A stretch of DNA of 64,000 nucleotides, taken from NCBI GenBank assembly GCA_947561585.1, contig CANNZV010001034.1, positions 124,001 through 188,000 of the forward strand. The letters run 5' to 3'. Shown in pieces: positions 1-13,397 of the stretch. A program made the position numbers and the translations under genes. This stretch comes from Caprella mutica. Taxonomy: Eukaryota; Arthropoda; Malacostraca; Amphipoda; Caprellidae. Below the pieces are notes generated by a model, which saw nothing but the letters and a program-made list of their open reading frames with translations, made no database searches and was not told where the DNA came from. Numbering within the stretch: position 1 is the stretch's first letter; the number at the start of each line of letters is the position of its first letter.

Positions 1-1066
1 TCACATAGATCACTCTACACTCTACAGAAAGTATTGCTCTGTACTCACATAGATCACTCTACACTCTACAGAAAGTATTGCTCAGTATTCACATAGATCA
101 CTCTACACTCTACAGAAAGTATTGCTCAGTATTCACATAGATCACTCTACACTCTACAGAAAGTACTGCTCAGTATTCACATAGATCACTCTACACTCTA
201 CAGAAAGTATTGCTCAGTATTCACATAGATCACTCTACACTCTACAGAAAGTATTGCTCAGTATTCACATAGATCACTCTACACTCTACAGAAAGTATTG
301 CTCAGTATTCACATAGATCACTCTACACTCTACAGAAAGTATTGCTCAGTATTCACATAGATCACTCTACACTCTACAGAAAGTATTGCTCTGTACTCAC
401 ATAGATCACTCTACACTCTACAGAAAGTATTGCTCAGTATTCACATAGATCACTCTACACTCTACAGAAAGTATTGCTCTGTACTCACATAGATCACTCT
501 ACACTCTACAGTAAGTATTGCTCAGTATTCACATAGATCACTCTACACTCTACAGAAAGTATTGCTCAGTATTCACATAGATCACTCTACACTCTACAGT
601 AAGTATTGCTCAGTATTCACATAGATCACTCCACACTCTACAGAAAGTACTGTTCTGTATTCACATAGATCACTCTACACTCTACAGAAAGTATTGCTCA
701 GTATTCACATAGATCACTCTACACTCTACAGAAAGTATTGCTCAGTATTCACATAGATCACTCTACACTCTACAGAAAGTATTGCTCAGTATTCACATAG
801 ATCACTCTACACTCTACAGTAAGTATTGCTCAGTATTCACATAGATCACTCTACACTCTACAGAAAGTATTGCTCAGTATTCACATAGATCACTCTACAC
901 TCTACAGTAAGTATTGCTCTGTACTCACATAGATCACTCTACACTCTACAGTAAGTATTGCTCAGTATTCACATAGATCACTCCACACTCTACAGAAAGT
1001 ACTGTTCTGTATTCACATAGATCACTCTACACTCTACAGAAAGTATTCACATAGATCACTCCACAG
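1..1066. repeat. 44-bp tandem satellite
   Basis: About 24 head-to-tail copies of a 44-bp unit that begins TCACATAGATCACTCTACAC and contains CTACAGAAAGTATTGCTCAG. The window starts inside the array. Variants (CTGTACT for CAGTATT, CAGTAAG for CAGAAAG, CTCCACAC for CTCTACAC) recur in blocks, which suggests multi-unit duplications. No coding role is seen. Confidence 0.95.
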
Positions 1067-1300
1067 TGGGCATTCAAGTCTCCAAATTATTACCCCATGT
1101 AATGCTAAGCCGTTTTAGAAGTGATATCTTCAGCTCCATAAAGGAATGCTTTGTTCTTTCAATTGAATTAATTAATGCAATTGATATGCTTCTAGGGCTG
1201 GCATGTTATAGTACAATAAATGTAATATATACTACATTACGTAACTTTTATTTTAATTGCTATCATTTAAAATAAGGAATTAAATGTAGTTATTCTTTTT

Positions 1301-1350
1301 CCTAATGGTCGGAAATGTGGAACAGTCCTATAATTCGAAACATGCCCTAA
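1301..1350. mobile_element. terminal remnant of MITE family A
   Basis: The stretch ATGGTCGGAAATGTGGAAC followed by AGTCCTATAATTCGAAACAT and GCCCTA matches the right end of the family A MITE found many times in this window (usually AATGTGGAACTGTCCGATAA, then CTTACCCT). The palindromic centre and left half are not recognisable here. Confidence 0.5.
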
Positions 1351-1944
1351 TACACTGTAAAAGGATCACTCCAGTACCACATTAATTTACTATGACGTGA
1401 TAGCTCTCTCTCAGTCAGTGGGTCTGATTGTTGTTGTAAGATGCCGCTCTGAGTGCCACCCTAATAAATGAGATAGAAATTATCTTTGTAAACAGTTAGG
1501 GCACAAATCATCCCTAAATTAATGTGTTTATACATAAAATAATGTGTACATAGAAGAAGGTTGGTGAGATTGTATAGATGATGTTTCTTATGGAAGATGA
1601 TTTAGTTAATTATGAGCAGATTAAGCACATTTCTCATTTTTTTTATGTTACACTGTATTAAATTAATTGTTTTTTGCTGCAAAAAAATATATCTTATTGA
1701 ACCAATAAGATATGTGAAGAGTTTTTAAATTTATAAAAAATGGGTATAAAATTTTTTATAAATAGGTATATAAATATTTATAAAATATTTATGTGTATAT
1801 AAATTTGATAAATAATATGAAAAAAGTATACAAATTATGTATCACAAACTATATAGTGTAAATAAATATTTGAAAATTTATATGAGAATTAAAACAAATC
1901 ATATATAAAAAGTAAAATATTTAGATAATTCTCTATACCATTCT

Positions 1945-2060
1945 AAATATAGTTTGTAAATATAGTTTGTATATACAGTCTGTAAATATAGTTTGTAATT
2001 ATAGTTTGTAAATACAGTTTTTAAATATAGTTCTTAAATACAGTTTGTAAATACAGTTTT
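1945..2060. repeat. short degenerate TAGTTTGTAAATA repeat
   Basis: About seven imperfect copies of a 15-17 bp motif ATATAGTTTGTAAAT or ATACAGTTTGTAAAT in an AT-rich background. Confidence 0.6.
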
Positions 2061-2660
2061 CAATGTTAACTCTGGATGAACCAAAAAAGTACAGACGATC
2101 TTCTAAAATAACCGAGAGGTTAATTTTATGCCACGGTTGAACTTAGGGAAACTTGACCCGCTGAAGCAGTCACATCAAATCGTAGGGTTTAACTATCAAT
2201 TCATATTAAATTTCAACCATTGAAACCCTGTCTGTTACTACAGTCGGAGAAAGTTCTCTCCGGAAATAATATATGTAGAAGAAATAATTGGCTAAAAAGC
2301 GTAGTATTGAAGGCGTAACTCTACGGAAATGACTCATACCAAGTCACACGATTTATTATATATTGTAAGCTGTATGTGGAACTATTGGTTGTGAATTAAG
2401 ACGGGAAATAAACAAAAATATTTAAAAAAAATATATTAAAAAATTTAGAAAAATATTTGAAAACTATTTAAATGTACAGGTTTTTTTAAATATTCAAATA
2501 ATAAAGAAAATGTATTTGAAAAATATTTTATATTTGGAAGTATAAAAACCTATATAAAACAAGGAAAAAAACATTTTAAAAATTAAAAACACTCGAACAA
2601 AAATTAAAAATGAATCTAATTATAACTTGTAATATTAAAAGTAAAATCAGTGGTAAGTTT

Positions 2661-2664
<4 letters not shown>

Positions 2665-2718
<54 letters not shown>
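2665..2718. repeat. (CT)n microsatellite
   Basis: An uninterrupted run of about 26 CT dinucleotides. It lies in AT-rich sequence with no gene signal. Confidence 0.98.
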
Positions 2719-2722
<4 letters not shown>

Positions 2723-3048
2723 TGGATCACTACATTCAAATTACAAGGCACATATTTCCTGTACAATCTATAATATCATCTCCAGAGGTTGAATGGACGT
2801 AGCCAGGCCTGTGAGAGAATTAACGACTTTGTGGGGTGTGACGGGAGAAATAAATTAAAAAGGGAAATTAGCTACATAGGGAAATAGATAAGAAAGAGGG
2901 TATCACAACAAGATGATTGGGAGAGGACACTTTCCCACACGTTCGTAAATAGTTGCTATTGATATCAGATTAAAAGAGAGAGTAGAATAAATTAAATCTG
3001 GAATTTAATTTCATAAGTTTTATTCAGAATTTGATAAGTATATTTCGA

Positions 3049-6000
3049 GCACCAATTGTTACAATAAAGTGCACAGTGAAGAGTTAAAACAACCACCAAT
3101 AGTTGTAAATAAAGTGCACAGTGAAGAGTTAAAACAACCACCAATAGTTGTAAATAAAGTGCACAGTGAAGAGTTAAAACAACCACCAATAGTTGTAAAT
3201 AAAGTGCACAGTGAAGAGTTAAAACAACCACCAATAGTTGTAAATAAAGTGCACAGTGAAGAGTTAAAACAACCACCAATAGTTGTAAATAAAGTGCACA
3301 GTGAAGAGTTAAAACAACCACCAATAGTTGTAAATAAAGTGCACAGTGAAGAGTTAGAACAACCACCAATAGTTGTAAATAAAGTGCACAGTGAAGAGTT
3401 AGAACAACCACCAATAGTTGTAAATAAAGTGCACAGTGAAGAGTTAAAACAACCACCAATAGTTGTAAATAAAGTGCACAGTGAAGAGTTAGAACAACCA
3501 CCAATAGTTGTAAATAAAGTGCACAGTGAAGAGTTAAAACAACCACCAATAGTTGTAAATAAAGTGCACAGTGAAGAGTTAAAACAACCACCAATAGTTG
3601 TAAATAAATTGTACAGTGAAGAGTTAAAACTACCACCAATAGTTGTAAATAAAGTGCACAGTGAAGGGTTAAAACAACCACCAATAGTTGTAAATAAAGT
3701 GTACAGTGAAGAGTTAAAACAACCACCAATAGTTGTAAATAAAGTGCACAGTGAAGAGTTAAAACAACCACCAATAGTTGTAAATAAAGTGTACAGTGAA
3801 GAGTTAAAACAACCACCAATAGTTGTAAATAAAGTGTTCAGTGAAGAGTTAAAACAACCACCAATAGTTGTAAATAAAGTGCACATTGAAGGGTTAAAAC
3901 AACCACCAATAGTTGTAAATAAAGTGTACAGTGAAGAGTTAAAACAACCACCAATAGTTGTAAATAAAGTGCACAGTGAAGAGTTAAAACAACCACCAAT
4001 AGTTGTAAATAAAGTGCACAGTGAAGAGTTAAAACAACCACCAATAGTTGTAAATAAAGTGCACAGTGAAGAGTTAAAACAACCACCAATAGTTGTAAAA
4101 AAAGTGCACAGTGAAGAGTTAAAACAACCACCAATAGTTGTAAATAAAGTACACAGTGAAGAGTTAAACAACCACCAATAGTTGTAAATAAAGTGCACTG
4201 TGAAGAGTTAAAACAACCACCAATAGTTGTAAATAAAGTATACAGTGAAGAGTTAAAACAACCACCAATAGTTGTAAATAAAGTGCACAGTGAAGAGTTA
4301 AAACAACCACCAATAGTTGTAAATAAAGTGCACAGTGAAGAGTTAAAACAACCACCAATAGTTGTGAATAAAGTGCACAGTGAAGAGTTAAAACAACCAC
4401 CAATAGTTGTAAATAAAGTGCACAGTGAAGAGTTAAAACCACCAATAGTTGTAAATAAAGTACACAGTGAAGAGTTAAAACAACCACCAATAGTTGTAAA
4501 TAAAGTACACAGTGAAGAGTTAAAACAACCACCAATAGTTGTAAATAAAGTACACAGTGAAGAGTTAAAACAACCACCAATAGTTGTAAATAAAGTGCAC
4601 AGTGAAGAGTTACAACAAACACCAATAGTTGTAAATAAAGTGCACAGTGAAGAGTTAAAACAACCACCAATAGTTGTAAATAAAGTGCACAGTGAAGAGT
4701 TGAAACAACCACCAATAGTTGTAAATAAAGTGCACAGTGAAGAGTTAAAACAAGCACCAATAGTTGTAAATAAAGTGCACAGTGAAGAGTTAAAACAACC
4801 ACCAATAGTTGTAAATAAAGTGCACAGTGAAGAGTTAAAACAACCACCAATAGTTGTAAATAAAGTGCACAGTGAAGAGTTAAAACAACCACCAATAGTT
4901 GTAAATAAAGTATACAGTGAAGAGTGAAAACAACCACCAATAGTTGTAAATAAAGTGCACAGTGAAGAGTTAGAACAACCACCAATAGTTGTAAATAAAG
5001 TGCACAGTGAAGAGTTAGAACAACCACCAATAGTTGTAAATAAAGTGCACAGTGAAGAGTTAAAACAACCACCAATAGTTGTAAATAAAGTGCACAGTGA
5101 AGAGTTAAAACAACCACCAATAGTAGTAAATAAAGTGCACAGTGAAGAGTTAAAACAACCACCAATAGTTGTAAATAAAGTGCACAGTGAAGAGTTGAAA
5201 CAACCACCAATAGTTGTAAATAAAGTGCACAGTGAAGAGTTAAAACAAGCACCAATAGTTGTAAATAAAGTGCACAGTGAAGAGTTAAAACAACCACCAA
5301 TAGTTGTAAATAAAGTGCACAGTGAAGAGTTAAAACAACCACCAATAGTTGTAAATAAAGTGCACAGTGAAGAGTTAAAACAACCACCAATAGTTGTAAA
5401 TAAAGTATACAGTGAAGAGTGAAAACAACCACCAATAGTTGTAAATAAAGTGCACAGTGAAGAGTTAGAACAACCACCAATAGTTGTAAATAAAGTGCAC
5501 AGTGAAGAGTTAAAACAACCACCAATAGTTGTAAATAAAGTGCACAGTGAAGAGTTAAAACAACCACCAATAGTTGTAAATAAAGTGCACAGTGAAGAGT
5601 TGAAACAACCACCAATAGTTGTAAATAAAGTGCACAGTGAAGAGTTAAAACAACCACCAATAGTTGTAAATAAAGTGCACAGTGAAGAGTTAAAACAACC
5701 ACCAATAGTTGTAAATAAAGTGCACAGTGAAGAGTTAAAACAACCACCAATAGTTGTAAATAAAGTATACAGTGAAGAGTGAAAACAACCACCAATAGTT
5801 GTAAATAAAGTGCACAGTGAAGAGTTAGAACAACCACCAATAGTTGTAAATAAAGTGCACAGTGAAGAGTTAAAACAACCACCAATAGTTGTAAATAAAG
5901 TGCACAGTGAAGAGTTAAAACAACCACCAATAGTTGTAAATAAAGTGCACAGTGAAGAGTTAAAACAACCACCAATAGTTGTAAATAAAGTGCACAGTGA

Positions 6001-6796
6001 AGAGTTAAAACAACCACCAATAGTTGTAAATAAAGTGCACAGTGAAGAGTTAGAACAACCACCAATAGTTGTAAATAAAGTGCACAGTGAAGAGTTAAAA
6101 CAACCACCAATAGTTGTAAATAAAGTGCACAGTGAAGAGTTAGAACAACCACCAATAGTTGTAAATAAAGTGCACAGTGAAGGGTTAAAACAACCACCAA
6201 TAGTTGTAAATAAAGTGCACAATGAAGAGTTTAAACAACCACCAATAGTTGTAAGCAAAGTGCACAGTGATGAGTTAAAACAACCACCAATAGTTGTAAA
6301 TAAAGTGCACAGTAAAGAGTTAAAACAACCACCAATAGTTGTAAATAAAGTGCACAGTGAAGATTTAAAACAACCACCAATAGTTGTAAATAAAGTGCAC
6401 AGTGAAGGGTTAAAACAACCACAAATAGTTGTTAATAAAGTGCACAATGAAGAGTTTAAACAACCACCAATAGTTGTAAGCAAAGTGCACAGTGAAGAGT
6501 TAAAACAACCACCAATAGTTGTAAATAAAGTGCACAGTGAAGAGTTAAAACAACCACCAATAGTTGTAAATAAAGTGAATAGTGAAGAGTTAAAACAACC
6601 ACCAATAGTTGTAAATAAAGTGCATAGTGAAGAGTTAAAACAACCACCAATAGTTGTAAATAAAGTGCACAGTGAAGAGTTACAACAACCACCAATAGTT
6701 GTATATAAAGTGCACAGTGAAGAGTTAAAACAAACACCAATAGTTGTAAATAAAGTGCACAGTGAAGAGTTAAAGCAACCACCAATAGTTGTAAAA
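3049..6796. repeat. 45-bp satellite, large array
   Basis: About 83 tandem copies of a 45-bp unit containing AAAGTGCACAGTGAAGAGTT and AACCACCAATAGTTGTAAAT. As 45 is divisible by three, long frames stay open on both strands; on plus the repeated peptide reads VHSEELKQPPIVVNK. That frame is broken by a 1-nt deletion near 4168 and by TGA variants (AGTGAAAAC) near 4925, 5420 and 5780. These TGA units lie 495 bp (11 units) and then 360 bp (8 units) apart within otherwise matching blocks, so the array grew by block duplication. There is no splice signal, start context or codon bias arguing for a protein. The same satellite is found inverted at 14613-15194. Confidence 0.95.
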
Positions 6797-6931
6797 CCAA
6801 ATTTCTAATTAAAAATAATTTTATACAGGGCTACACACAAACTAGTGAACTTAACTTCGAATTAATATAAATAGTGTATTCATAGTAGATTAAAAATAGA
6901 GTTCAAGTAATATTGAAAATTAGATATTTTT

Positions 6932-7062
6932 TAATTTTAACAAAGGTCGTTCAGGTCGCAATAAGATCCGAAGACAAAATCAATTTTGTACAGCAAATGT
7001 AAATGATTTTGTCTACAGATCGTTCTGTCCTCTTGCGACCTGAACGAACCTTGTTAAAATTG
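6932..7062. mobile_element. palindromic MITE-like element (family G)
   Basis: A near-perfect inverted repeat. The left arm carries TTTTAACAAAGGTCGTTCAG and GTCGCAA, and the right arm carries TTGCGACCTGAACGAACCTT and GTTAAAA. Inner blocks (GACAAAATCA and TGATTTTGTC) also pair. It is about 130 bp, has no coding capacity, and occurs once in the window. Confidence 0.75.
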
Positions 7063-7869
7063 AAACTTGTGCCTTCATTTTTGTACCTAAACACTTTTCC
7101 CCATATCGTCAAAAGTTTATAAAAGAAATAATTATATGAATATTCTTAAAACCTAGAAATAAATATGTTTTTATTAATGGGGATTTTGTCTAATAAAGAT
7201 GTTTTTAATGTTTGACGTTTGAACTTACTTCATTGTCCGTTTTTTGATCATTTCACAACCCATCAATAAAATCGTTATAATATTCACAAAGAAGAAAAAA
7301 ACTTTATAAAAATTGAACTTTGAATGGAGAAGGATTCAACAAACAAAATGATATTTGAAAGAAGACTGTACCTTCAATAGTTGTTGAAATATACTAATTT
7401 AAATTTAGGTACACTTTTTCGTGGGTCACCCCGTACATATGTATATATATATATTCCTATCCGTCAATCTATTTTAAATTCTAAGTACATTCCCCATCTC
7501 AAATAAAGTCCCTTCAAAATCAAATTCGAATTAATTAATTCAATTGATATCAGTGGATAGAGATAGTCAATAAAACGTAGCTCCCCGTCGATCATTTCTA
7601 AAGACGTCGCGTTTCGCCATCCCCCCCTCGAACCGAAATCAAATTTGGACTTTTTTCCAGACTTCCCTTGTCGTAGGAATTGTAATCTCATAACCAAATT
7701 AGAGGTAATCCCGAAAACGCATTAATTGAAGCAATCTAGCGTGAAATCCTCTCAAATAAATATATGAACCGCAATCATTTTAGAGCGCAACTGAAGGGTA
7801 AAAAATCGGGCCTCGAGGCATCATCGGGCTTTGAAAAACTGCCTCGGCCTTCCTCAACAGATGTTAACT
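7063..7869. other. low-copy intergenic sequence, possible regulatory DNA
   Basis: No gene is recognised. The part from about 7520 to 7860 is less AT-rich and not repetitive. It contains blocks such as GGCCTCGAGGCATCATCGGG and AATTAATTGAAGCAATC. It could be conserved non-coding DNA near a developmental gene, but nothing in the sequence alone proves this. The 77-codon minus-strand open frame at 7464-7697 resembles no family I know. Confidence 0.35.
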
Positions 7870-10800
7870 TATACCTATTAGATGTTATATAGCTAATCTA
7901 TTAGATGTTATATAGCTTATCTATTAGATGTTATATAGCTTATCTATTAGATGTTCTATAGCTTATCTATTAGATGTTATATAGCTTATCTATTAGATGT
8001 TATATAGCTTATCTATTAGATGTTATATAGCTTATCTATTAGATGTTATATAGCTTATCTATTAGATGTTATATAGCTTATCTATTAGATGTTATATAGC
8101 TTATATCTATTAGATGTTATATAGCTTATCTATTAGATGTTATATAGCTTATCTATTAGATGTTATATAGCTTATCTATTAGATGTTATATAGCTTATCT
8201 ATAAGATGTTATATAGCTTATCTATTAGATATTATATAGCTTATCTATTAGATGTTATATAGCTTATCTATTAGATGTTATATAGCTTATCTAATAGATG
8301 TTATATAGCTCATCTATTAGATGTTATATAGCTTATCTATTAGAAGTTATATAGCTTAACTATTAGATGTTATATAGCTTATCTATTAGATGTTATATAG
8401 CTTAACTATTAGATGTTATATAGCTTATCTATTAGATGTTATATAGCTTATCTATTAGATGTTATATAGCTTATTTATTAGATGTTATATAGCTTATCTA
8501 TTAGATGTTATATAGCTTATCTATTAGATGTTATATAGCTTATCTATTAGATGTTATATAGCTTATATCTATTAGATGTTATATAGCTTATATCTATTAG
8601 ATGTTATATAGCTTATCTATTAGATGTTATATAGCTTATCTATTAGATGTTATATAGCTTATCTATTAGATGTTATATAGCTTATATCTATTAGATGTTA
8701 TATAGCTTATCTATTAGATGTTATATAGCTTATCTATTAGATGTTATATAGCTTATCTATTAGATGTTATATAGCTTATCTATTAGATGTTATATAGCTT
8801 ATCTATTAGATGTTATATAGCTTATCTAATAGATGTTATATAGCTTATCTATTAGATGTTATATAGCTTATCTATTAGAAGTTATATAGCTTAACTATTA
8901 GATGTTATATAGCTTATCTATTAGATGTTATATAGCTTATCTATTAGATGTTATATAGCTTATCTATTAGATGTTATATAGCTTATATCTATTAGATGTT
9001 ATATAGCTTATCTATTAGATGTTATATAGCTTATCTATTAGATGTTATATAGCTTAACTATTAGATGTTATATAGCTTATCTATTAGATGTTATATAGCT
9101 TATATCTATTAGATGTTATATAGCTTATCTATTAGATGTTATATAGCTTATCTATTAGATGTTATATAGCTTATCTATTAGATGTTATATAGCTTATCTA
9201 TTAGATGTTATATAGCTTATATCTATTAGATGTTATATAGCTTATCTATTAGATGTTATATAGCTTATCTATTAGATGTTATATAGCTTATCTATTAGAT
9301 GTTATATAGCTTAACTATTAGATGTTATATAGCTTATATCTATTAGATGTTATATAGCTTATCTATTAGATGTTATATAGCTTATCTATTGGATGTTATA
9401 ATAGCTTATCTATTAGATGTTATATAGCTTATCTATTAGATGTTATATAGCTTATCTATTAGATGTTATATAGCTTATATCTATTAGATGTTATATAGCT
9501 TATCTATTAGATGTTATATAGCTTATCTATTAGATGTTATATAGCTTATATCTATTAGATGTTATATAGCTTATATCTATTAGATGTTATATAGCTTATA
9601 TCTATTAGATGTTATATAGCTTATCTATTAGATGTTATATAGCTTATCTATTAGATGTTATATAGCTTATCTATTAGATGTTATATAGCTTATCTATTAG
9701 ATGTTATATAGCTTATATCTATTAGATGTTATATAGCTTATATCTATTAGATGTTATATAGCTTATATCTATTAGATGTTATATAGCTTATATCTATTAG
9801 ATGTTATATAGCTTATATCTATTAGATGTTATATAGCTTATATCTATTAGATGTTATATAGCTTATATCTATTAGATGTTATATAGCTTATATCTATTAG
9901 ATGTTATATAGCTTATATCTATTAGATGTTATATAGCTTATATATTAGATGTTATATAGCTTATATCTATTAGATGTTATATAGCTTATATCTATTAGAT
10001 GTTATATAGCTTATATCTATTAGATGTTATATAGCTTATCTATTAGATGTTATATAGCTTATATCTATTAGATGTTATATAGCTTATATCTATTAGATGT
10101 TATATAGCTTATATCTATTAGATGTTATATAGCTTATATCTATTAGATGTTATATAGCTTATCTATTAGATGTTATATAGCTTATCTATTAGATGTTATA
10201 TAGCTTATATCTATTAGATGTTATATAGCTTATATCTATTAGATGTTATATAGCTTATCTATTAGATGTTATATAGCTTATCTATTAGATGTTATATAGC
10301 TTATCTATTAGATGTTATATAGCTTATCTATTAGATGTTATATAGCTTATATCTATTAGATGTTATATAGCTTATATCTATTAGATGTTATATAGCTTAT
10401 CTATTAGATGTTATATAGCTTATATCTATTAGATGTTATATAGCTTATATCTATTAGATGTTATATAGCTTATATCTATTAGATGTTATATAGCTTATAT
10501 CTATTAGATGTTATATAGCTTATATCTATTAGATGTTATATAGCTTATATATTAGATGTTATATAGCTTATATCTATTAGATGTTATATAGCTTATATCT
10601 ATTAGATGTTATATAGCTTATATCTATTAGATGTTATATAGCTTATCTATTAGATGTTATATAGCTTATATCTATTAGATGTTATATAGCTTATATCTAT
10701 TAGATGTTATATAGCTTATATCTATTAGATGTTATATAGCTTATATCTATTAGATGTTATATAGCTTATCTATTAGATGTTATATAGCTTATATCTATTA

Positions 10801-13120
10801 GATGTTATATAGCTTATCTATTAGATGTTATATAGCTTATATCTATTAGATGTTATATAGCTTATATCTATTAGATGTTATATAGCTTATATCTATTAGA
10901 TGTTATATAGCTTATATCTATTAGATGTTATATAGCTTATCTATTAGATGTTATATAGCTTATATCTATTAGATGTTATATAGCTTATCTATTAGATGTT
11001 ATATAGCTTATCTATTAGATGTTATGTAGCTTATCTATTAGATGTTATATAGCTTATCTATTAGATGTTATATAGCTTATCTATTAGATGTTATATAGCT
11101 TATCTATTAGATGTTATATAGCTTATCTAATAGATGTTATATAGCTTATATCTATTAGATGTTATATAGCTTATCTATTAGATGTTATGTAGCTTATCTA
11201 TTAGATGTTATGTAGCTTATCTATTAGATGTTATATAGCTTATCTATTAGATGTTATATAGCTTATCTATTAGATGTTATATAGCTTATCTATTAGATGT
11301 TATATAGCTTATCTATTAGATGTTATATAGCTTATATCTATTAGATGTTATATAGCTTATATCTATTAGATGTTATATAGCTTATATCTATTAGATGTTA
11401 TATAGCTTATCTATTAGATGTTATATAGCTTATATCTATTAGATGTTATATAGCTTATATCTATTAGATGTTATATAGCTTATATCTATTAGATGTTATA
11501 TAGCTTATATCTATTAGATGTTATATAGCTTATCTATTAGATGTTATATAGCTTATATCTATTAGATGTTATATAGCTTATCTATTAGATGTTATATAGC
11601 TTATATCTATTAGATGTTATATAGCTTATATCTATTAGATGTTATATAGCTTATATCTATTAGATGTTATATAGCTTATATCTATTAGATGTTATATAGC
11701 TTATCTATTAGATGTTATATAGCTTATATCTATTAGATGTTATATAGCTTATCTATTAGATGTTATATAGCTTATCTATTAGATGTTATGTAGCTTATCT
11801 ATTAGATGTTATATAGCTTATCTATTAGATGTTATATAGCTTATCTATTAGATGTTATATAGCTTATCTATTAGATGTTATATAGCTTATCTATTAGATG
11901 TTATATAGCTATATCTATTAGATGTTATATAGCTTATCTATTAGATGTTATGTAGCTTATCTATTAGATGTTATGTAGCTTATCTATTAGATGTTATATA
12001 GCTTATCTATTAGATGTTATATAGCTTATCTATTAGATGTTATATAGCTTATCTATTAGATGTTATATAGCTTATCTATTAGATGTTATATAGCTTATCT
12101 ATTAGATGTTATATAGCTTATCTATTAGATGTTATATAGCTTATCTATTAGATGTTATGTAGCTTATCTATTAGATGTTATATAGCTTATCTATTAGATG
12201 TTTATATAGCTTATCTATTAGATGTTATATAGCTTATATCTATTAGATGTTATATAGCTTATCTATTAGATGTTATATAGCTTATATCTATTAGATGTTA
12301 TATAGCTTATCTATTAGATGTTATATAGCTTATCTATTAGATGTTATATAGCTTATCTATTAGATGTTATATAGCTTATCTATTAGATGTTATATAGCTT
12401 ATATCTATTAGATGTTATATAGCTTATATCTATTAGATGTTATATAGCTTATATCTATTAGATGTTATATAGCTTATCTATTAGATGTTATATAGCTTAT
12501 CTATTAGATGTATATAGCTTATCTATTAGATGTTATGTAGCTTATCTATTAGATGTTATATAGCTTATCTATTAGATGTTATATAGCTTATCTATTAGAT
12601 GTTATATAGCTTATATCTATTAGATGTTATATAGCTTATATCTATTAGATGTTATATAGCTTATCTATTAGATGTTATATAGCTTATCTATTAGATGTTA
12701 TATAGCTTATCTATTAGATGTTATATAGCTTATCTATTAGATGTTATGTAGCTTATCTATTAGATGTTATATAGCTTATCTATTAGATGTTATATAGCTT
12801 ATCTATTAGATGTTATATAGCTTATATCTATTAGATGTTATATAGCTTATCTATTAGATGTTATATAGCTTATATCTATTAGATGTTATATAGCTTATCT
12901 ATTAGATGTTATATAGCTTATATCTATTAGATGTTATATAGCTTATCTATTAGATGTTATATAGCTTATCTATTAGATGTTATATAGCTTATATCTATTA
13001 GATGTTATATAGCTTATCTATTAGATGTTATATAGCTTATCTATTAGATGTTATATAGCTTATCTATTAGATGTTATATAGCTTATCTATTAGATGTTAT
13101 ATAGCTTATCTATTAGATGG
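7870..13120. repeat. 23/25-bp satellite, 5.2 kb
   Basis: More than 200 copies of TTAGATGTTATATAGCTTAT followed by CTA (23 bp), or of a 25-bp variant with an extra TA (TATATCTA). The two length variants are not randomly mixed: long runs of the 25-bp form occur near 9700-10100 and 10400-10950. Rare variants (GTTATGTAGC, TTGGATG) recur in blocks. The array ends directly before a MITE at about 13128. It has no coding potential. Confidence 0.97.
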
Positions 13121-13127
13121 TAACTTA

Positions 13128-13395
13128 TAGGATGAGTTACGAATTATTGGTCGGTTTCACATCTTCAATCATATAAGAATATATATTAATAATATATTAA
13201 TTATTATTTAAATCATATTTTAGTTGGTATCAAAGATACATTCAGTTATCATGGATACCGATTATAATTTTGTAGACCAAAACATCACCTTCTGAAATTT
13301 TCTGAACGTAAAAATTAGTTATATAATGATTATTATAAATTTTTTATTATATGACCGAAGATGTGGAACAGACCGGTAATTCGTAACTTACCCTG
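13128..13395. mobile_element. MITE family A, full-length degenerate copy
   Basis: The left end reads GAGTTACGAATTATTGGTCG, the centre holds a worn palindrome (TTGGTATCAAAGATAC and TATCATGGATACCG), and the right end reads GTGGAACAGACCGGTAATTC and CGTAACTTACCCT. The terminal inverted repeats match the other copies. It is non-coding. It abuts the 23/25-bp satellite on the left and a fold-back Tc1-like element on the right. Confidence 0.7.
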
Positions 13396-13397
13396 TA

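Larger units (their letters stand above)
1067..2664. other. AT-rich intergenic sequence, no gene seen
   Basis: Non-coding sequence downstream of the toy gene. It holds one MITE remnant near 1301-1350 and a short TAGTTTGTAAATA-type repeat near 1945-2060. The rest is AT-rich with poly-A and poly-T runs. No exon, RNA gene or conserved motif was recognised. Confidence 0.6.

Noticed and set aside
3049..6808. Long open frames (up to 881 codons) with 15-residue repeats, as a possible repeat protein gene
   Set aside because: The frames come from a 45-bp satellite, are open on both strands and in several frames, contain frame breaks and TGA units, and have no promoter, splice or codon-use support.
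7464..7697. 77-codon minus frame considered as an exon
   Set aside because: No recognisable domain and no convincing splice sites; it lies downstream of the toy stop and poly(A) signal.
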